NCBI RefSeq assembly: GCF_000429305.1
Contig: NZ_KE386879.1
Coordinates: 1-64,000 of the forward strand
Length of the DNA: 64,000 nucleotides
From: Desulfovibrio inopinatus DSM 10711
GTDB taxonomy: Bacteria > Desulfobacterota > Desulfovibrionia > Desulfovibrionales > Desulfovibrionaceae
Reading direction: 5' to 3'
Notes under the pieces: model-generated
The model's database searches: none
What the model was told of the DNA's origin: nothing
The model's input: the letters and a program-made list of their open reading frames with translations, nothing else
Program-made: the position numbers and the translations under genes
Shown: piece by piece, positions 54,530-63,654 of the stretch
Layout of the letters: each line of letters starts with the position of its first letter
Numbering within the stretch: position 1 is the stretch's first letter

Positions 54530-55537
54530 ATGAACTCCGCAAGTATTTTTCGATTCTTCTTCGTTTTCCTCTTTGTGTGTCCTTTTATATGGGGAAGTTC
54601 CTTTGCCGAGGCGAAGGGAATGCTAACGCTTACATTCGATGATGGGCTCAAAAGCGTTATTCAGCACGGATTTCCTCTTCTACAAAAACATCATGTTCCC
54701 GCCGTTGTCGGAGTGATTTCCCGACGAGTGGAGAGCGGTGATCCTGATTTTTTAAATATCGATGACCTCAAGGTGTTGGCCCAAGCCGGATTTGAAATCG
54801 CTTCTCACGGAACCAACCATATCCGCCCTATCGAAGCTCCATTGACATATACAGCAGAACCCCTCAATGCGGTACGCGATTCTCAAAATACAATGCTGTG
54901 GCGTGCGTCGTATTTCTATCCGATTCTCACAGACATTGTGCAAGATAATCATGTACTTTCCCGAGTCCAGGCATTTTCCAATCTCAAAGCGCAAGCTGGA
55001 TCCTATTTCTTTGATGTTTCTATTGGGCGAATTGTGATCCATCCGTATCCAGGAGAGAGGAAATTCCGTGCGATGTCGTATGAACGCGAAATGGCTCAAT
55101 CCAAGATGCACCTTGAAAAATATGGATTTCATATTTCATCATATATTGTTCCATATAATTACTGGACGAGAAAGACACGAGATTTAAGTCTTTCCATGTA
55201 TAGTAACGTTGCTGTTGGAGGAAATCGTGCAAACTACAAACACGATGCCGATCGACATGCTTTGAAACGATTTGTCGTTCATAGTGACCATTCTTTGCAG
55301 AAACTCAGTGGTATCATTGAGAAGGATGCAATTCAGAATGACGGATGGGTTATTTTTTGCCTCCACGGTGTTGGAGATTCAGTGGGGTGGGAACCTATCA
55401 GTTCTCAAACACTGGATGCGCTCTTGACCTGGGTTCATCAACATCAAGTTGACGTTGTTACGTTGCAAGAAGGATCAGAGAGACTTTTCGGCAAACATTT
55501 AAACGTGGTGGCAATCCAGCATGAGTCAGAATCGTAA
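54530..55537 (+). CDS. Exported polysaccharide deacetylase (NodB fold)
   Basis: The 335-residue protein has a signal peptide (FRFFFVFLFVCPFIWGSSFAEA) and the NodB motif 1 LTFDDGLKSV with the catalytic Asp pair. Motif 2 is SHGTNHIRP, with the zinc His residues. WVIFCLHGVGDSVGWEP near the C-terminus fits motif 5. The middle is less conserved, with an insertion of about 90 residues. It should remove acetyl groups from a cell-surface polysaccharide in the periplasm. The next gene, a glycosyltransferase, starts 17 nt before its stop, which points to a shared surface-glycan pathway. Confidence 0.85.
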   Translation: MNSASIFRFFFVFLFVCPFIWGSSFAEAKGMLTLTFDDGLKSVIQHGFPLLQKHHVPAVVGVISRRVESGDPDFLNIDDLKVLAQAGFEIASHGTNHIRPIEAPLTYTAEPLNAVRDSQNTMLWRASYFYPILTDIVQDNHVLSRVQAFSNLKAQAGSYFFDVSIGRIVIHPYPGERKFRAMSYEREMAQSKMHLEKYGFHISSYIVPYNYWTRKTRDLSLSMYSNVAVGGNRANYKHDADRHALKRFVVHSDHSLQKLSGIIEKDAIQNDGWVIFCLHGVGDSVGWEPISSQTLDALLTWVHQHQVDVVTLQEGSERLFGKHLNVVAIQHESES

Positions 55538-56696
55538 AGCCGTTATTGCGGGATATGCTGCCGCATTCCCCATGGGGGGACAGGCCTGGATGATTTTGCA
55601 TTATCTCCTCGGTCTCTCGCGGCTCGGATTTGATGTGCTTTTTCTTGAAGACTCGTCCAATTGGGCTTATCCATTCAATCCTTTCACCAAAACATACGGT
55701 GTTGACTCCAGTGTGGGGCGGCAGATTATGAACGACCTCTTTGCACGATGCGGCTTTGATGGAACGTTCGTCTATCGAAGTCGTTTTGAAGACACCTCTT
55801 ATGGCGCGACGTTACGTGAATTAAAGAGTTTTATGGATGAAGCAGAACTGCTTATAAACGTTTCAGGACTGTTGCCGCTTGAGGAAGAGTATGCCGGTCC
55901 AAAAACGAAAGTCATTATCGATACCGATCCGGTTTTTACACAAATTTCAATTCGTGACTTTCCCAAAATGCGGAAATATTACGAAGCACACGACGTTCAC
56001 TTTACCTACGGCTATAATTTAGCCGATCCCTTTTTCCCCACACCTGTGCCCATGGGATCTTTTGATTGGAAACCTTTGTTACCTCCTGTGGCGCTTGATC
56101 TTTGGCCGATGCAAACAGGATCTGGGGATGGTTTGACTACGATCGGTTCCTGGGACAGCAAGGGGCGTGATGTTGAATTGAATGGAGAAGTCTATTCCTG
56201 GCGCAAGTCACTTCGATTTGAAAAAATTATTGATCTCCCTGCATCGTACCCCAATGAGCGCTTTGATTTGACGTTTTCTGGAATAACAAACGATAGTGAT
56301 CGATTTGCTCAACATGGGTGGTGCGTTCGTGACGCCAACCGTATTTCCAGAGATCCCTTTGCCTACAGGCGGTACATTCAGGAGTCTAAGGCTGAATTTA
56401 CAATGGCCAAGGAACAAAATGTTCGTTTAAAAAGCGGATGGTTTTCTGATCGTTCGGCAACATATCTGGCCAGTGGGAGGCCGATCATTGTCGAAGATAC
56501 AGGTTTCTTTCGATATATACCGAAAGGGCAGGGCGTATTCGGGTTTAACAATACTGACGAAATGCACACAGCGCTTGCCAGCGTGATTGACGATCCCCAT
56601 GGATTAAAGCTGGCGTCGAGACGTCTTGCAGAACAACTATTCGATGCTGAACATGTTTTGAGTCAGGTTGTGCAGGCATCAGGGATCACCCTATAG
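55521..56696 (+). CDS. Glycosyltransferase (GT-B type)
   Basis: The 391-residue protein looks like a GT-B glycosyltransferase. It has an N-terminal GYAAAFPMGGQAWMILHYLLGLSRLGFDVLFLED segment and a C-terminal nucleotide-sugar region, SGRPIIVEDTGFFRYIPKGQGVFGFNNTDEM. The classical EX7E pattern is not obvious. The start overlaps the deacetylase gene by 17 nt, so both are co-translated. The sugar donor is unknown. The conserved YEAHDVHFTYGYNLADP segment is seen in family members of unassigned activity. Confidence 0.75.
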   Translation: MSQNRKAVIAGYAAAFPMGGQAWMILHYLLGLSRLGFDVLFLEDSSNWAYPFNPFTKTYGVDSSVGRQIMNDLFARCGFDGTFVYRSRFEDTSYGATLRELKSFMDEAELLINVSGLLPLEEEYAGPKTKVIIDTDPVFTQISIRDFPKMRKYYEAHDVHFTYGYNLADPFFPTPVPMGSFDWKPLLPPVALDLWPMQTGSGDGLTTIGSWDSKGRDVELNGEVYSWRKSLRFEKIIDLPASYPNERFDLTFSGITNDSDRFAQHGWCVRDANRISRDPFAYRRYIQESKAEFTMAKEQNVRLKSGWFSDRSATYLASGRPIIVEDTGFFRYIPKGQGVFGFNNTDEMHTALASVIDDPHGLKLASRRLAEQLFDAEHVLSQVVQASGITL

Positions 56697-56828
56697 CTCC
56701 ACATCATAGTATCAGAATCTTAACGATCTTGGCGCACGATGCCTTCTGGATGACGATATCATGATGAGAAAGGCGGTGTTTTGTGCGGTCCGGCTGGCTG
56801 CGTAACCAAATGGAAAGGTGGTAATTTT

Positions 56829-58265
56829 ATGCAGGCGCTTCATCGTGGGATTGCTTTGGCAATCCTTTTTCTCTGTGTCGGGACAACTGCGCTGGCAACA
56901 GAGATTCGTATGGTCGGTGACTTTCGTATTGCTCCGGTTTTGTGGTCCAATAAAAATTTTACAGGCTGGAATGATGCAGGCACAAGGACATACGATGCTT
57001 TGAATATCTGGCAACGTTCCCGTTTACGTATGGATTTTATTGCGAACGAGCACTTGAAATTTCGGTTTGGATTGCGCCTTCCAAACAATACCGATTGGGG
57101 AAATGGGACTTTTACCGCGGATAATTCGACGACCGCCGTACAAGTATATCAAGCCTATCTTCATTTCACCTGGCCGGATACAGACATAGCCTTTACGGTT
57201 GGTATGCAACCGTTCAGTTTACCAATCTCCTCCGTATTCTACCAAAACCCGGTAATCAACACGGACAATCAAAGCAGTTCCATTGCTTCTCTTGTGGTAG
57301 AAGCACCGATCGTTGATGATCTTGTCAATGTACGATTCGGTTTTGGGCGTCCCTTTGATTCCAATGGGATGTTTGATTCAACGACAACAGAAGTTGATGA
57401 TGAATTTGATTTCTATTTTTTGACGATACCCATTACACCGACAGGTGCTAAAATTACTCCATGGGCCATGGCCGGCGTGTATGGCAAAGCAGTTGCTCCC
57501 AGCTCACAGTACCAAAAAGGATTACTGACTGCGGGTTCTTATTTGACACCTTCTGGCTATCAGGAAAATCAAAATTTCTTTTTTTGGGCTGGTGCGGCAT
57601 TCGAAATATCTGTTCTTGATCCTATCCGGTTTTATGGGGATGTTATGTATGGGCAGGGCGCGTTTGCCGATGCAGAGCGTAACCGTCGGCAAGGGTGGTT
57701 TGCTGATACGGCCGTCGAATATACCGGATTGGAATGGGTAACTCCTCAGCTTGCTGCATGGTGGGGAACCGGGGAAGACGACAGCATTACCAATGGGAGT
57801 GAACGACTTCCCGCAACCAGTACGAAGTGGGGGCCTGGGGGAACGATTTTTTATGATAATACACAGCCTCTTACCGACAACAATCTGGGATCCAATCCCA
57901 TTGGAAGCTGGGGGTTGGCTTTCTCCTTCAAAGACATTTCTTTTGTGCCGAAATTGAAGCATACCCTGACATTAGCTATGGCCAATGGGACGAACTCCGA
58001 TAAAGGGATTCGTCAGGCCGTGGCCGTGAGTGGCGGAAATGGTGAATACGTTGCTTTGGGGAAAGATTTAACAACTTCGGAATGGCTCTACGGAATCAAT
58101 GCGATTAACACATACGCCATGAATGACAATCTCACGTGGGTTTTGGAATTGGGATGGGCAAAGCTGACCGGAGCCAAGGCCAGTGTGTGGAATTCAACCC
58201 GTAATTTTACCGGAAATATCAACGATCCTTGGTATGTCGGCTTAGGTTTGATCTACAAGTTTTAG
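56829..58265 (+). CDS. Outer-membrane homotrimeric porin
   Basis: This is a 478-residue porin of the Desulfovibrio type. The start ATG at 56829 has GGAAAGGTGG 8 nt upstream. A signal peptide (residues 1-22, ending in ALA) is followed by TEIRMVGDFRIAP. Many aromatic-alternating strands, an Asp/Asn-rich loop region and the C-terminal YKF with final Phe are typical of outer-membrane barrels. It should allow diffusion of small hydrophilic solutes. It is transcribed alone and followed by a strong terminator. Confidence 0.9.
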   Translation: MQALHRGIALAILFLCVGTTALATEIRMVGDFRIAPVLWSNKNFTGWNDAGTRTYDALNIWQRSRLRMDFIANEHLKFRFGLRLPNNTDWGNGTFTADNSTTAVQVYQAYLHFTWPDTDIAFTVGMQPFSLPISSVFYQNPVINTDNQSSSIASLVVEAPIVDDLVNVRFGFGRPFDSNGMFDSTTTEVDDEFDFYFLTIPITPTGAKITPWAMAGVYGKAVAPSSQYQKGLLTAGSYLTPSGYQENQNFFFWAGAAFEISVLDPIRFYGDVMYGQGAFADAERNRRQGWFADTAVEYTGLEWVTPQLAAWWGTGEDDSITNGSERLPATSTKWGPGGTIFYDNTQPLTDNNLGSNPIGSWGLAFSFKDISFVPKLKHTLTLAMANGTNSDKGIRQAVAVSGGNGEYVALGKDLTTSEWLYGINAINTYAMNDNLTWVLELGWAKLTGAKASVWNSTRNFTGNINDPWYVGLGLIYKF

Positions 58266-58299
58266 AATGAAAAACATAACTATTTAAAATACAATAAAA

Positions 58300-58330
58300 A
58301 GTCGAAAGTGTAACTTTCGGCTTTTTTTTT
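58300..58330 (+). terminator. Intrinsic terminator of the porin gene
   Basis: GTCGAAAGT and ACTTTCGGC form a 9-bp stem with one G-U pair and a 2-nt loop, followed by nine T. It lies 36 nt past the porin stop. Confidence 0.9.
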
Positions 58331-58395
58331 GCAAAAAACACTTGGAGGCTTGGATTCGTTGAAAAAGTCTTTACCGAAACAAAGAGAGATTCTAT

Positions 58396-59076
58396 ATGAA
58401 TACTCAGCACGGACATTCGAAACGTCATTGCGGACAGGTGTTGCCATTATTTCGTCGTTTACAAGATGCAGTTTTGCATGTTGTTCCTGGTATTTCAGAA
58501 ATACGTCCACGAGTTGATACCAACACGACATCTCCTGCTGTGTATGATAGCGTGCCGGGTGTGGATGATGTGACGGACAATCAAGCACATGACCGATTTG
58601 ATTCTATGAAAGCGATAGAAAAAGAAAAATACAACGTCTCGACGATGCTGCGGAAAACACCGTGGGGAAAGGATTTCTCTGACGATGAAATTACTGTGCT
58701 CGTCGAATTTGCTGAAATCGTCCTATATGAAGACGGGGAATATATTTTTCACGATGGGGAAGATAACGATTATATGGCTCTTATCATCAAAGGCCAAGTC
58801 GAGATATTCAAAAAGAATATTTACCATCGGAAAAAGGTCATCACGACGCTGGAAAAAGGGATGTTTTTTGGGGAAATGTCGCTTATCGATCGAGAAAAAC
58901 GTTCCGCATCGGCAAAAGCCAAGGCAGAAACCGCCTTGCTCGTCATCTCCCGTCAAGCATTTCAAGATGTCTGTAAAGCTAACCTGAAATTGGGCTTCAA
59001 GATATTACTCAATATATCCAAAATTTTGAGCCGCCGACTCCGTCAGACAACGGAACGGGTTCTGTATACTGCATAG
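58396..59076 (+). CDS. Cyclic-nucleotide-binding domain protein
   Basis: The 226-residue protein has about 90 disordered, His/Arg-rich N-terminal residues and a CRP-like cNMP-binding beta roll (about 95-205): FSDDEITVLVEFAEIVLYEDGEYIF, ALIIKGQVEIF and GMFFGEMSLIDREKRSASAKA. The FGEMSL-(x)n-R pattern of the phosphate-binding cassette is well preserved, so a cyclic nucleotide may bind. There is no HTH, so it acts on a partner protein. It is transcribed alone after the porin terminator. Confidence 0.85.
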   Translation: MNTQHGHSKRHCGQVLPLFRRLQDAVLHVVPGISEIRPRVDTNTTSPAVYDSVPGVDDVTDNQAHDRFDSMKAIEKEKYNVSTMLRKTPWGKDFSDDEITVLVEFAEIVLYEDGEYIFHDGEDNDYMALIIKGQVEIFKKNIYHRKKVITTLEKGMFFGEMSLIDREKRSASAKAKAETALLVISRQAFQDVCKANLKLGFKILLNISKILSRRLRQTTERVLYTA

Positions 59077-59288
59077 TCCAAGACAAGCAGACATTCATAT
59101 CCTGAAGCCGGAATATCTTTCCGCTTTTCTCGGCTCTATTCTTTTTTTTCATTCGGCCGATAAGACAAGCATAGGGCGCCGGCAAGGAAGCGCGCGGCGT
59201 CAGGAGGAGTGATGTAAATGAGACTCTTTTAGGCGTAAATTTTGCATCATGAATCGCAAGGAAGCGACCTCCAGCCAAGGAGACGGCC
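59077..59288. promoter_or_regulatory. Leader region of the tiny-gene pair
   Basis: AAATGAG-A-CTCTTTT at 59216-59230 is a near-perfect 7-1-7 dyad. A second inverted repeat (GATGTAAA / TTTGCATC) surrounds it. A GC-rich hairpin-like stretch lies near 59177. A Fur-type operator is possible but unproven. Confidence 0.35.
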
Positions 59289-59441
59289 ATGATTCGCCTG
59301 CGTAATTATTTGCAACATTGTCTTAACCCCATGCACATGTACTGTCGTTTGATGGATTTTGGTTTCGCCAGGCATCGGGCGCGACGCCTGAGTGCAATGT
59401 ATGAAACCGTGATCTACAAACACATTCTCTCAAATGCATGA
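59289..59441 (+). CDS. Tiny basic protein, 50 residues
   Basis: The ATG at 59289 has AAGGAGA 5 nt upstream, a strong ribosome-binding site. The product is MIRLRNYLQHCLNPMHMYC to the C-terminal YKHILSNA, with an Arg-rich middle (FARHRARRLSAMYE). It has no signal peptide or membrane segment. I do not recognise the family. The clear ribosome-binding site and the next small gene with a similar layout support a real gene. It may be an iron- or stress-induced short protein. Confidence 0.55.
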   Translation: MIRLRNYLQHCLNPMHMYCRLMDFGFARHRARRLSAMYETVIYKHILSNA

Positions 59442-59500
59442 AGGAAACGGCCTTAGGCCTTGATCGGAACCGGACAGGTTTCGCATTCTAGGAGTCGACA

Positions 59501-59677
59501 ATGATTTTTTCACGTCTTTTCAAGTGGATGACATATCAAATCGGGTTGAGAAAACGAGTTTTGCGAATATATCCGGAAGAACAGGTTGGGCTGTATTTTT
59601 CGAAAAGTACTCCTGTACTTGTCCGGGTTTCTCCTGCCCAAATGCCCATCTCTCGTAAGCATCGCGTCTCATTGTAG
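59501..59677 (+). CDS. Tiny basic protein, 58 residues
   Basis: The ATG at 59501 has AGGAG 8 nt upstream. The product starts MIFSRLFKWMTYQIGLRKR, followed by VLRIYPEEQVGLYFSKSTP, and ends in RKHRVSL. It is basic and amphipathic at the N-terminus and may associate with membranes. It follows the 50-residue gene by 59 nt. The stop lies inside the loop of a perfect hairpin. Family unknown; coding is supported mainly by the ribosome-binding site. Confidence 0.5.
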   Translation: MIFSRLFKWMTYQIGLRKRVLRIYPEEQVGLYFSKSTPVLVRVSPAQMPISRKHRVSL

Positions 59678-59688
59678 AATGAGACGCG
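59663..59688. terminator. 11-bp perfect hairpin at the end of the tiny gene
   Basis: CGCGTCTCATT and AATGAGACGCG form a perfect stem with a GTAG loop that contains the stop codon of the 58-residue gene. No T run follows on either strand. It lies between convergent genes and may stabilise or end both transcripts. Confidence 0.6.
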
Positions 59689-59715
59689 ATACCAAGACTG
59701 AAAGCATTGGGGCCG

Positions 59716-61368
59716 TTAGTTGTTCCCTTCGTCACGGGCTCGAATTTCAGCACGTTTGATTTTGCCACTTATAGTCTTTGGCAACTCGGAAACATAGTCA
59801 ATAAAACGCGGATATTTGTACGGTGCTGTCACCTGTTTGACATGGTCCTGCAGTTGTTTTGTCAATTCATCGTTCGCTTCGAATCCAGGCGCTAAGACCA
59901 CAGTCGCCTTGACTGCTTGGCCACGGATCGGATCGGGAACACCGGTGACAGCGGCTTCTACAATGGCCGGGTGAGTGATGAGCGCGCTCTCCACTTCAAA
60001 CGGTCCAATTCTGTAGCCGGAACTTTTAATAAGATCGTCGACCCTGCCCAAGAACCAATAATATCCATCCTCGTCCATCCAGGCTTTATCACCGGTACGG
60101 TAATAATTTTCGTCTAAAACCAGTGCGGTACGTTCTGGTTCTTCAAGGTAACCGTTAAATAAACCTGCGGGATATCCCTTTTTGAGGCTGACTGAAATTT
60201 CTCCCTCTTCCCCTGGAGGGCAAACATTTCCGTCGGCATCCAGCAAGACAATATCCCATCCCGGTGTCGGGCGTCCGATAGAACCGGGCTTGGGTGTCAT
60301 GAACGGATACGTGGCCAGAAGAAGTGTAGTTTCCGTTTGTCCATATCCCTCATAGATAGGCAACCCGGTTGATTCTTTCCATGAAATAAACACCGAGTCG
60401 TTGAGCAATTCCCCTGCCGTCGTGCAATGTCGCAATTTGGACAGATCGTACGCGCTCAGGTCTTCTCGAATGAGAAAACGGTATACCGTGGGCGGGGCAC
60501 AAAAAGTGGTGACGCCATGACGGCTAATAACGTCGAGGAGGGCGGAAGGTTCGAATTTTCCTCGAAAATCCCAGACAAATACAGTGGCGCCAGCCATCCA
60601 TTGCCCAAAATATTTTCCCCAAACAGCTTTTCCCCATCCAGTGTCGGCCAATGTCAGGTGAACGTCTCCTGGTTCCAAGTCATGCCAGTAGACGCCCGTA
60701 ATGTAATGGGCCAAAGAGTAGGAATGGAGTTGCTCGACCATTTTAGGCTGTCCGGTCGTGCCTGATGAAAAGAAAATGAGTAATGGATCTTCGCCACCAG
60801 GACGTTCCCCCGTAGGGACATAGATATCATTTTTCCCTGCGCAGAAAGCGTCAAAATCATGCCACCCAGGATGTGGCTCAGTTTCTCCTGCTGAAACAAG
60901 TACTTTAAGGCTTGGACATGCCTTTTGAGCTGCATCAACGCGGTCGGCCACACTATCTTCACAGAGAATGGCTTTTATCTTGGCGAAATTGACGCGATAT
61001 TCGATGTCTTTTTGTGTCAGAAGAGCCGGAGACGGAACTGCAAGTGCTCCAATTTTGGACAAGGCAAGCATGCTAACCCAAAATTCGACGCGTCGCAGCA
61101 GGATCAGCATGACCTTGTCGCCTTTCCCAATGCCAGCTTCCGTCAGAGCATTTGCAAGGCGGCTGGACTGGGTCGCAAGATCGGCAAAAGTATAGTCACG
61201 ACGAGTGCCGGCATCGTCAATGTGGATCATGGCGAGCCGTGTTGGGTCTTGTCTGGCGTTTTCGTCAATGACGTCATACGCGAAATTGTAGTTTTCTGGA
61301 ACCTCCAGCCTGAACTTGGCCAAAAACTCCTCATAACTCCCAAACGATTGTTTTTTCATTGGCGGCAT
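59716..61368 (-). CDS. AMP-forming acyl-CoA synthetase
   Basis: The 550-residue enzyme activates a carboxylic acid to acyl-AMP and then acyl-CoA. The P-loop-like motif is LIFFSSGTTGQPKMVEQ, the adenine-binding motif GYGQTETTLLL, then YYRTGDKAWMDEDGYYWFLGRVDDLIKSSGYRIGPFEVES, and the catalytic Lys lies in ELPKTISGKIKRAEIR. The N-terminus (NYNFAYDVIDENARQDP) fits the medium-chain/benzoate-type subgroup rather than acetyl-CoA synthetase. It lies 123 nt downstream of an XRE-cupin regulator on the same strand and is probably in its operon. Confidence 0.92.
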   Translation of the reverse strand: MPPMKKQSFGSYEEFLAKFRLEVPENYNFAYDVIDENARQDPTRLAMIHIDDAGTRRDYTFADLATQSSRLANALTEAGIGKGDKVMLILLRRVEFWVSMLALSKIGALAVPSPALLTQKDIEYRVNFAKIKAILCEDSVADRVDAAQKACPSLKVLVSAGETEPHPGWHDFDAFCAGKNDIYVPTGERPGGEDPLLIFFSSGTTGQPKMVEQLHSYSLAHYITGVYWHDLEPGDVHLTLADTGWGKAVWGKYFGQWMAGATVFVWDFRGKFEPSALLDVISRHGVTTFCAPPTVYRFLIREDLSAYDLSKLRHCTTAGELLNDSVFISWKESTGLPIYEGYGQTETTLLLATYPFMTPKPGSIGRPTPGWDIVLLDADGNVCPPGEEGEISVSLKKGYPAGLFNGYLEEPERTALVLDENYYRTGDKAWMDEDGYYWFLGRVDDLIKSSGYRIGPFEVESALITHPAIVEAAVTGVPDPIRGQAVKATVVLAPGFEANDELTKQLQDHVKQVTAPYKYPRFIDYVSELPKTISGKIKRAEIRARDEGNN

Positions 61369-61491
61369 CCTTAGCAGAGAGCATTCGCAGTAAAAAATGG
61401 CTTACGTCAAATCAGCCTCAGTGCGAGCATCCAAGTCGGCAGGTCGGTGTGTGACCGATGCGGTGCAAACAGATTGAGGAAAGACGTTATG

Positions 61492-62052
61492 TTAATTGAT
61501 GACGTCGAGGAATTGAGCAGGAGCATTGTCAAGCCCACGTAACGCATGGGGAGTGCGTGACGAGAAATAGAGACTATCCCCTGGAATAAGTTCAAGAATT
61601 TTGGAACCAAGCCGAATTTCAAGTCGGCCTTCAAGAACGTAGATAAATTCCTGTCCAGGGTGGCTCGTAAAAGAGAGTTGGTCTTCTGAGCGTGGTGGAA
61701 CGGTGACCTGAAATGGTTCCATTCGTTTGCCGGAAAAACGGTAAGCCAAACTTTTGTAATCATAGGACTTACGACGATCAACACTGAGTCCTTGTCCTGC
61801 TTTGACCAGACTGTATTCATGGAGGTGGGCCTCTCCTCCGGATAAAAGCACAGTAAGATCAACTTGGCATAATGAGGCGACAGCAAAAAGATAGCTGACC
61901 GGGATCTCTACTTCGCCTGTTTCATATTGAGCAGCGTCCACGGCGGATATGCCGATTTTTTCCGCCAACTCTTCAACCGTCAACCCCACGGCTTCACGAA
62001 GGCCCCGAAGACGTGGTGCAATCTCTTTTTGGGGCTTTTCCAGACTGGTCAT
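61492..62052 (-). CDS. XRE-family regulator with cupin sensor domain
   Basis: The protein has 186 residues from the ATG at 62052 (GGAGG 6 nt upstream); a longer frame to 62115 has no ribosome-binding site. The N-terminal HTH (LREAVGLTVEELAEKIGISA, about 20-39) is followed by a cupin barrel with PGQEFIYVLEGRLEIRLG and PGDSLYFSSRTPHALRG, the metal-binding cupin motifs. Such regulators sense small ligands, often linked to acyl-CoA or polyamine metabolism. It is upstream of and co-directional with the acyl-CoA synthetase, its likely target. Confidence 0.9.
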   Translation of the reverse strand: MTSLEKPQKEIAPRLRGLREAVGLTVEELAEKIGISAVDAAQYETGEVEIPVSYLFAVASLCQVDLTVLLSGGEAHLHEYSLVKAGQGLSVDRRKSYDYKSLAYRFSGKRMEPFQVTVPPRSEDQLSFTSHPGQEFIYVLEGRLEIRLGSKILELIPGDSLYFSSRTPHALRGLDNAPAQFLDVIN

Positions 62053-63097
62053 CCATTCCTCCGCTTGCAATGCGCGGTATATCCGCGGCTGTTGGATCGT
62101 CCCTCTCGATATCAATCCATGGCAAACATTGATATCGAGTCCTTGGAAAGTTGGATTTCTTTATCTGAATATCCTTATGACGTCCAGAGAGCAGTACAAC
62201 CTTGTGGGAGATGGTCGAAGTTCAATTGGAGTTCCACCGTTGTTGTCAATTGTCCAGAATAATAAAAAATAATCATTTGAATCGTATCTATAATTATGCA
62301 GCGTATCGCTTTTCTTCTTTTTGTAAAAAAGTAATTCTAGAGAGTAAGCAAAGTACACGGTACGTCACATACGACAAAAGTGCATGAAGAGATGGTGTAT
62401 GCAGTTGAATATTCGAGTAATTGGTGTGCAGACACACACAACAAACGAAAGTTTCTACGCAGAAAGAAAACAATTCCGCGATAAGAAAGACAAGATTGAT
62501 TTCCACACAAGAGGACGGATGAGGAGATTGTCGTTTATTGTATTTACAATTATCTGAATAAAGCAGTATATTTTGTGAGTATTGTTGGTCGTCACTATTT
62601 TCTCTGAAAAATATCGATAATATTAGCATGTTAGCGTGAATATACTTTGTGTATCAAGAGTGTTGGATAATTTTTTTACAATCAAGTTTGAATGACTTCA
62701 AATTTGTCGAGTTGTTGTGTTCTTACACGTACTTCCATATACATGACTTTAAAAATATATTTCGTCAGTATGAGTAAGAGAAAAGACCAATTCTTTGGTA
62801 CATCGTTTTCAAATATATCATTGAAAGCTCTCGGCGAAAGGCTTGATAATTTGGTATTGAAAAAAAAATTACGATTTTTCCTCAAGCGGAGAGAGTAAAA
62901 ACAAGAGAAAACGAAAGCGTTTGCTTGGGTGACAAACTGCCCCGTTGAGTACGTTCTGCATAATTGTTATTTGGGGCTTTTGAAGAGAAAAAATCGTAAA
63001 AAAAATATCGACCGATGCACGCGTGAATGATAGGCCCAATATCTCGCATTGGTTGTGGGCAAGGAGTGTAACGCGCGTAACCTCGTGAGATGATGCT
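62053..63097. other. 1.0-kb AT-rich intergenic region
   Basis: I see no convincing gene on either strand. It holds the promoter of the XRE-cupin gene at its start and that of fxsA at its end. It is clearly AT-richer than the flanks, with A-runs near 62860 and 63000. Frames of up to about 110 codons occur but lack ribosome-binding sites and normal amino-acid composition. It could be a decayed insert. Confidence 0.5.
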
Positions 63098-63490
63098 ATG
63101 TTATGGAAACTCTTTTTGGCGTTTACGTTGATACCCGTTGTGGAAATCTATCTGCTTGTCAAAGTCGGTTCTTTCATTGGACCGGCCTGGACGGTTCTTC
63201 TCGTTCTTGCCAGTGGTTTTACGGGAGCATGGCTGGCCCGAATGGAAGGGTTACGTACTCTGCAAAAGGTTCGTAGCTGTACAGACAGAGGGGTCATGCC
63301 AGCGGAAGAAATCCTTGATGCCGTGATTATTTTTGTTGCCGGCGTGGTTCTGCTGACGCCGGGTTTTTTGACCGATATTATCGGATTGCTCTTGCTCATT
63401 CCCTCTACACGGGGCATGTTCAAACGCTGGTTGCGTCGCAAATTGGAGAGTCTGGTCGCATCCAACCAAGTGCGCGTGGTTCGATATTGA
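63098..63490 (+). CDS. fxsA: FxsA family membrane protein
   Basis: This 130-residue membrane protein is of the FxsA/UPF0716 family. The opening is LFLAFTLIPVVEIYLLVKVGSFIGP, with the conserved P-E-Y pattern in the first helix. It is followed by SGFTGAWLARMEGLRTLQKV, GVMPAEEILDAVIIFVAGVVLL and TPGFLTDIIGLLLLIPSTR, which are family hallmarks. In E. coli overexpressed FxsA relieves exclusion of phage T7 by the F plasmid; the normal role is unknown. It is single and complete. Confidence 0.93.
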   Translation: MLWKLFLAFTLIPVVEIYLLVKVGSFIGPAWTVLLVLASGFTGAWLARMEGLRTLQKVRSCTDRGVMPAEEILDAVIIFVAGVVLLTPGFLTDIIGLLLLIPSTRGMFKRWLRRKLESLVASNQVRVVRY

Positions 63491-63654
63491 ATACAGCCTG
63501 AAAACCCCTGTCAACTGCTTGCAGCAATAAAAGACTTGTCCTATTTTTAAAACACTTCCCCAGCGAAATTGCATCTTTTGCCGTAAGACGATGCGAATGG
63601 GGAGCTTCCCTCGACATGGCCCGGTATTGCCGGGAGAGATAAAGGAGATATGGA

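Noticed and set aside
62320-63010. Further copies of the TTTTTTAC/GTAAAAAA enhancer
   Set aside because: Only single half-sites (GTAAAAAA or TTTTTTTAC) occur, without the second arm or GCTGACAG, in AT-rich DNA where they are expected by chance.
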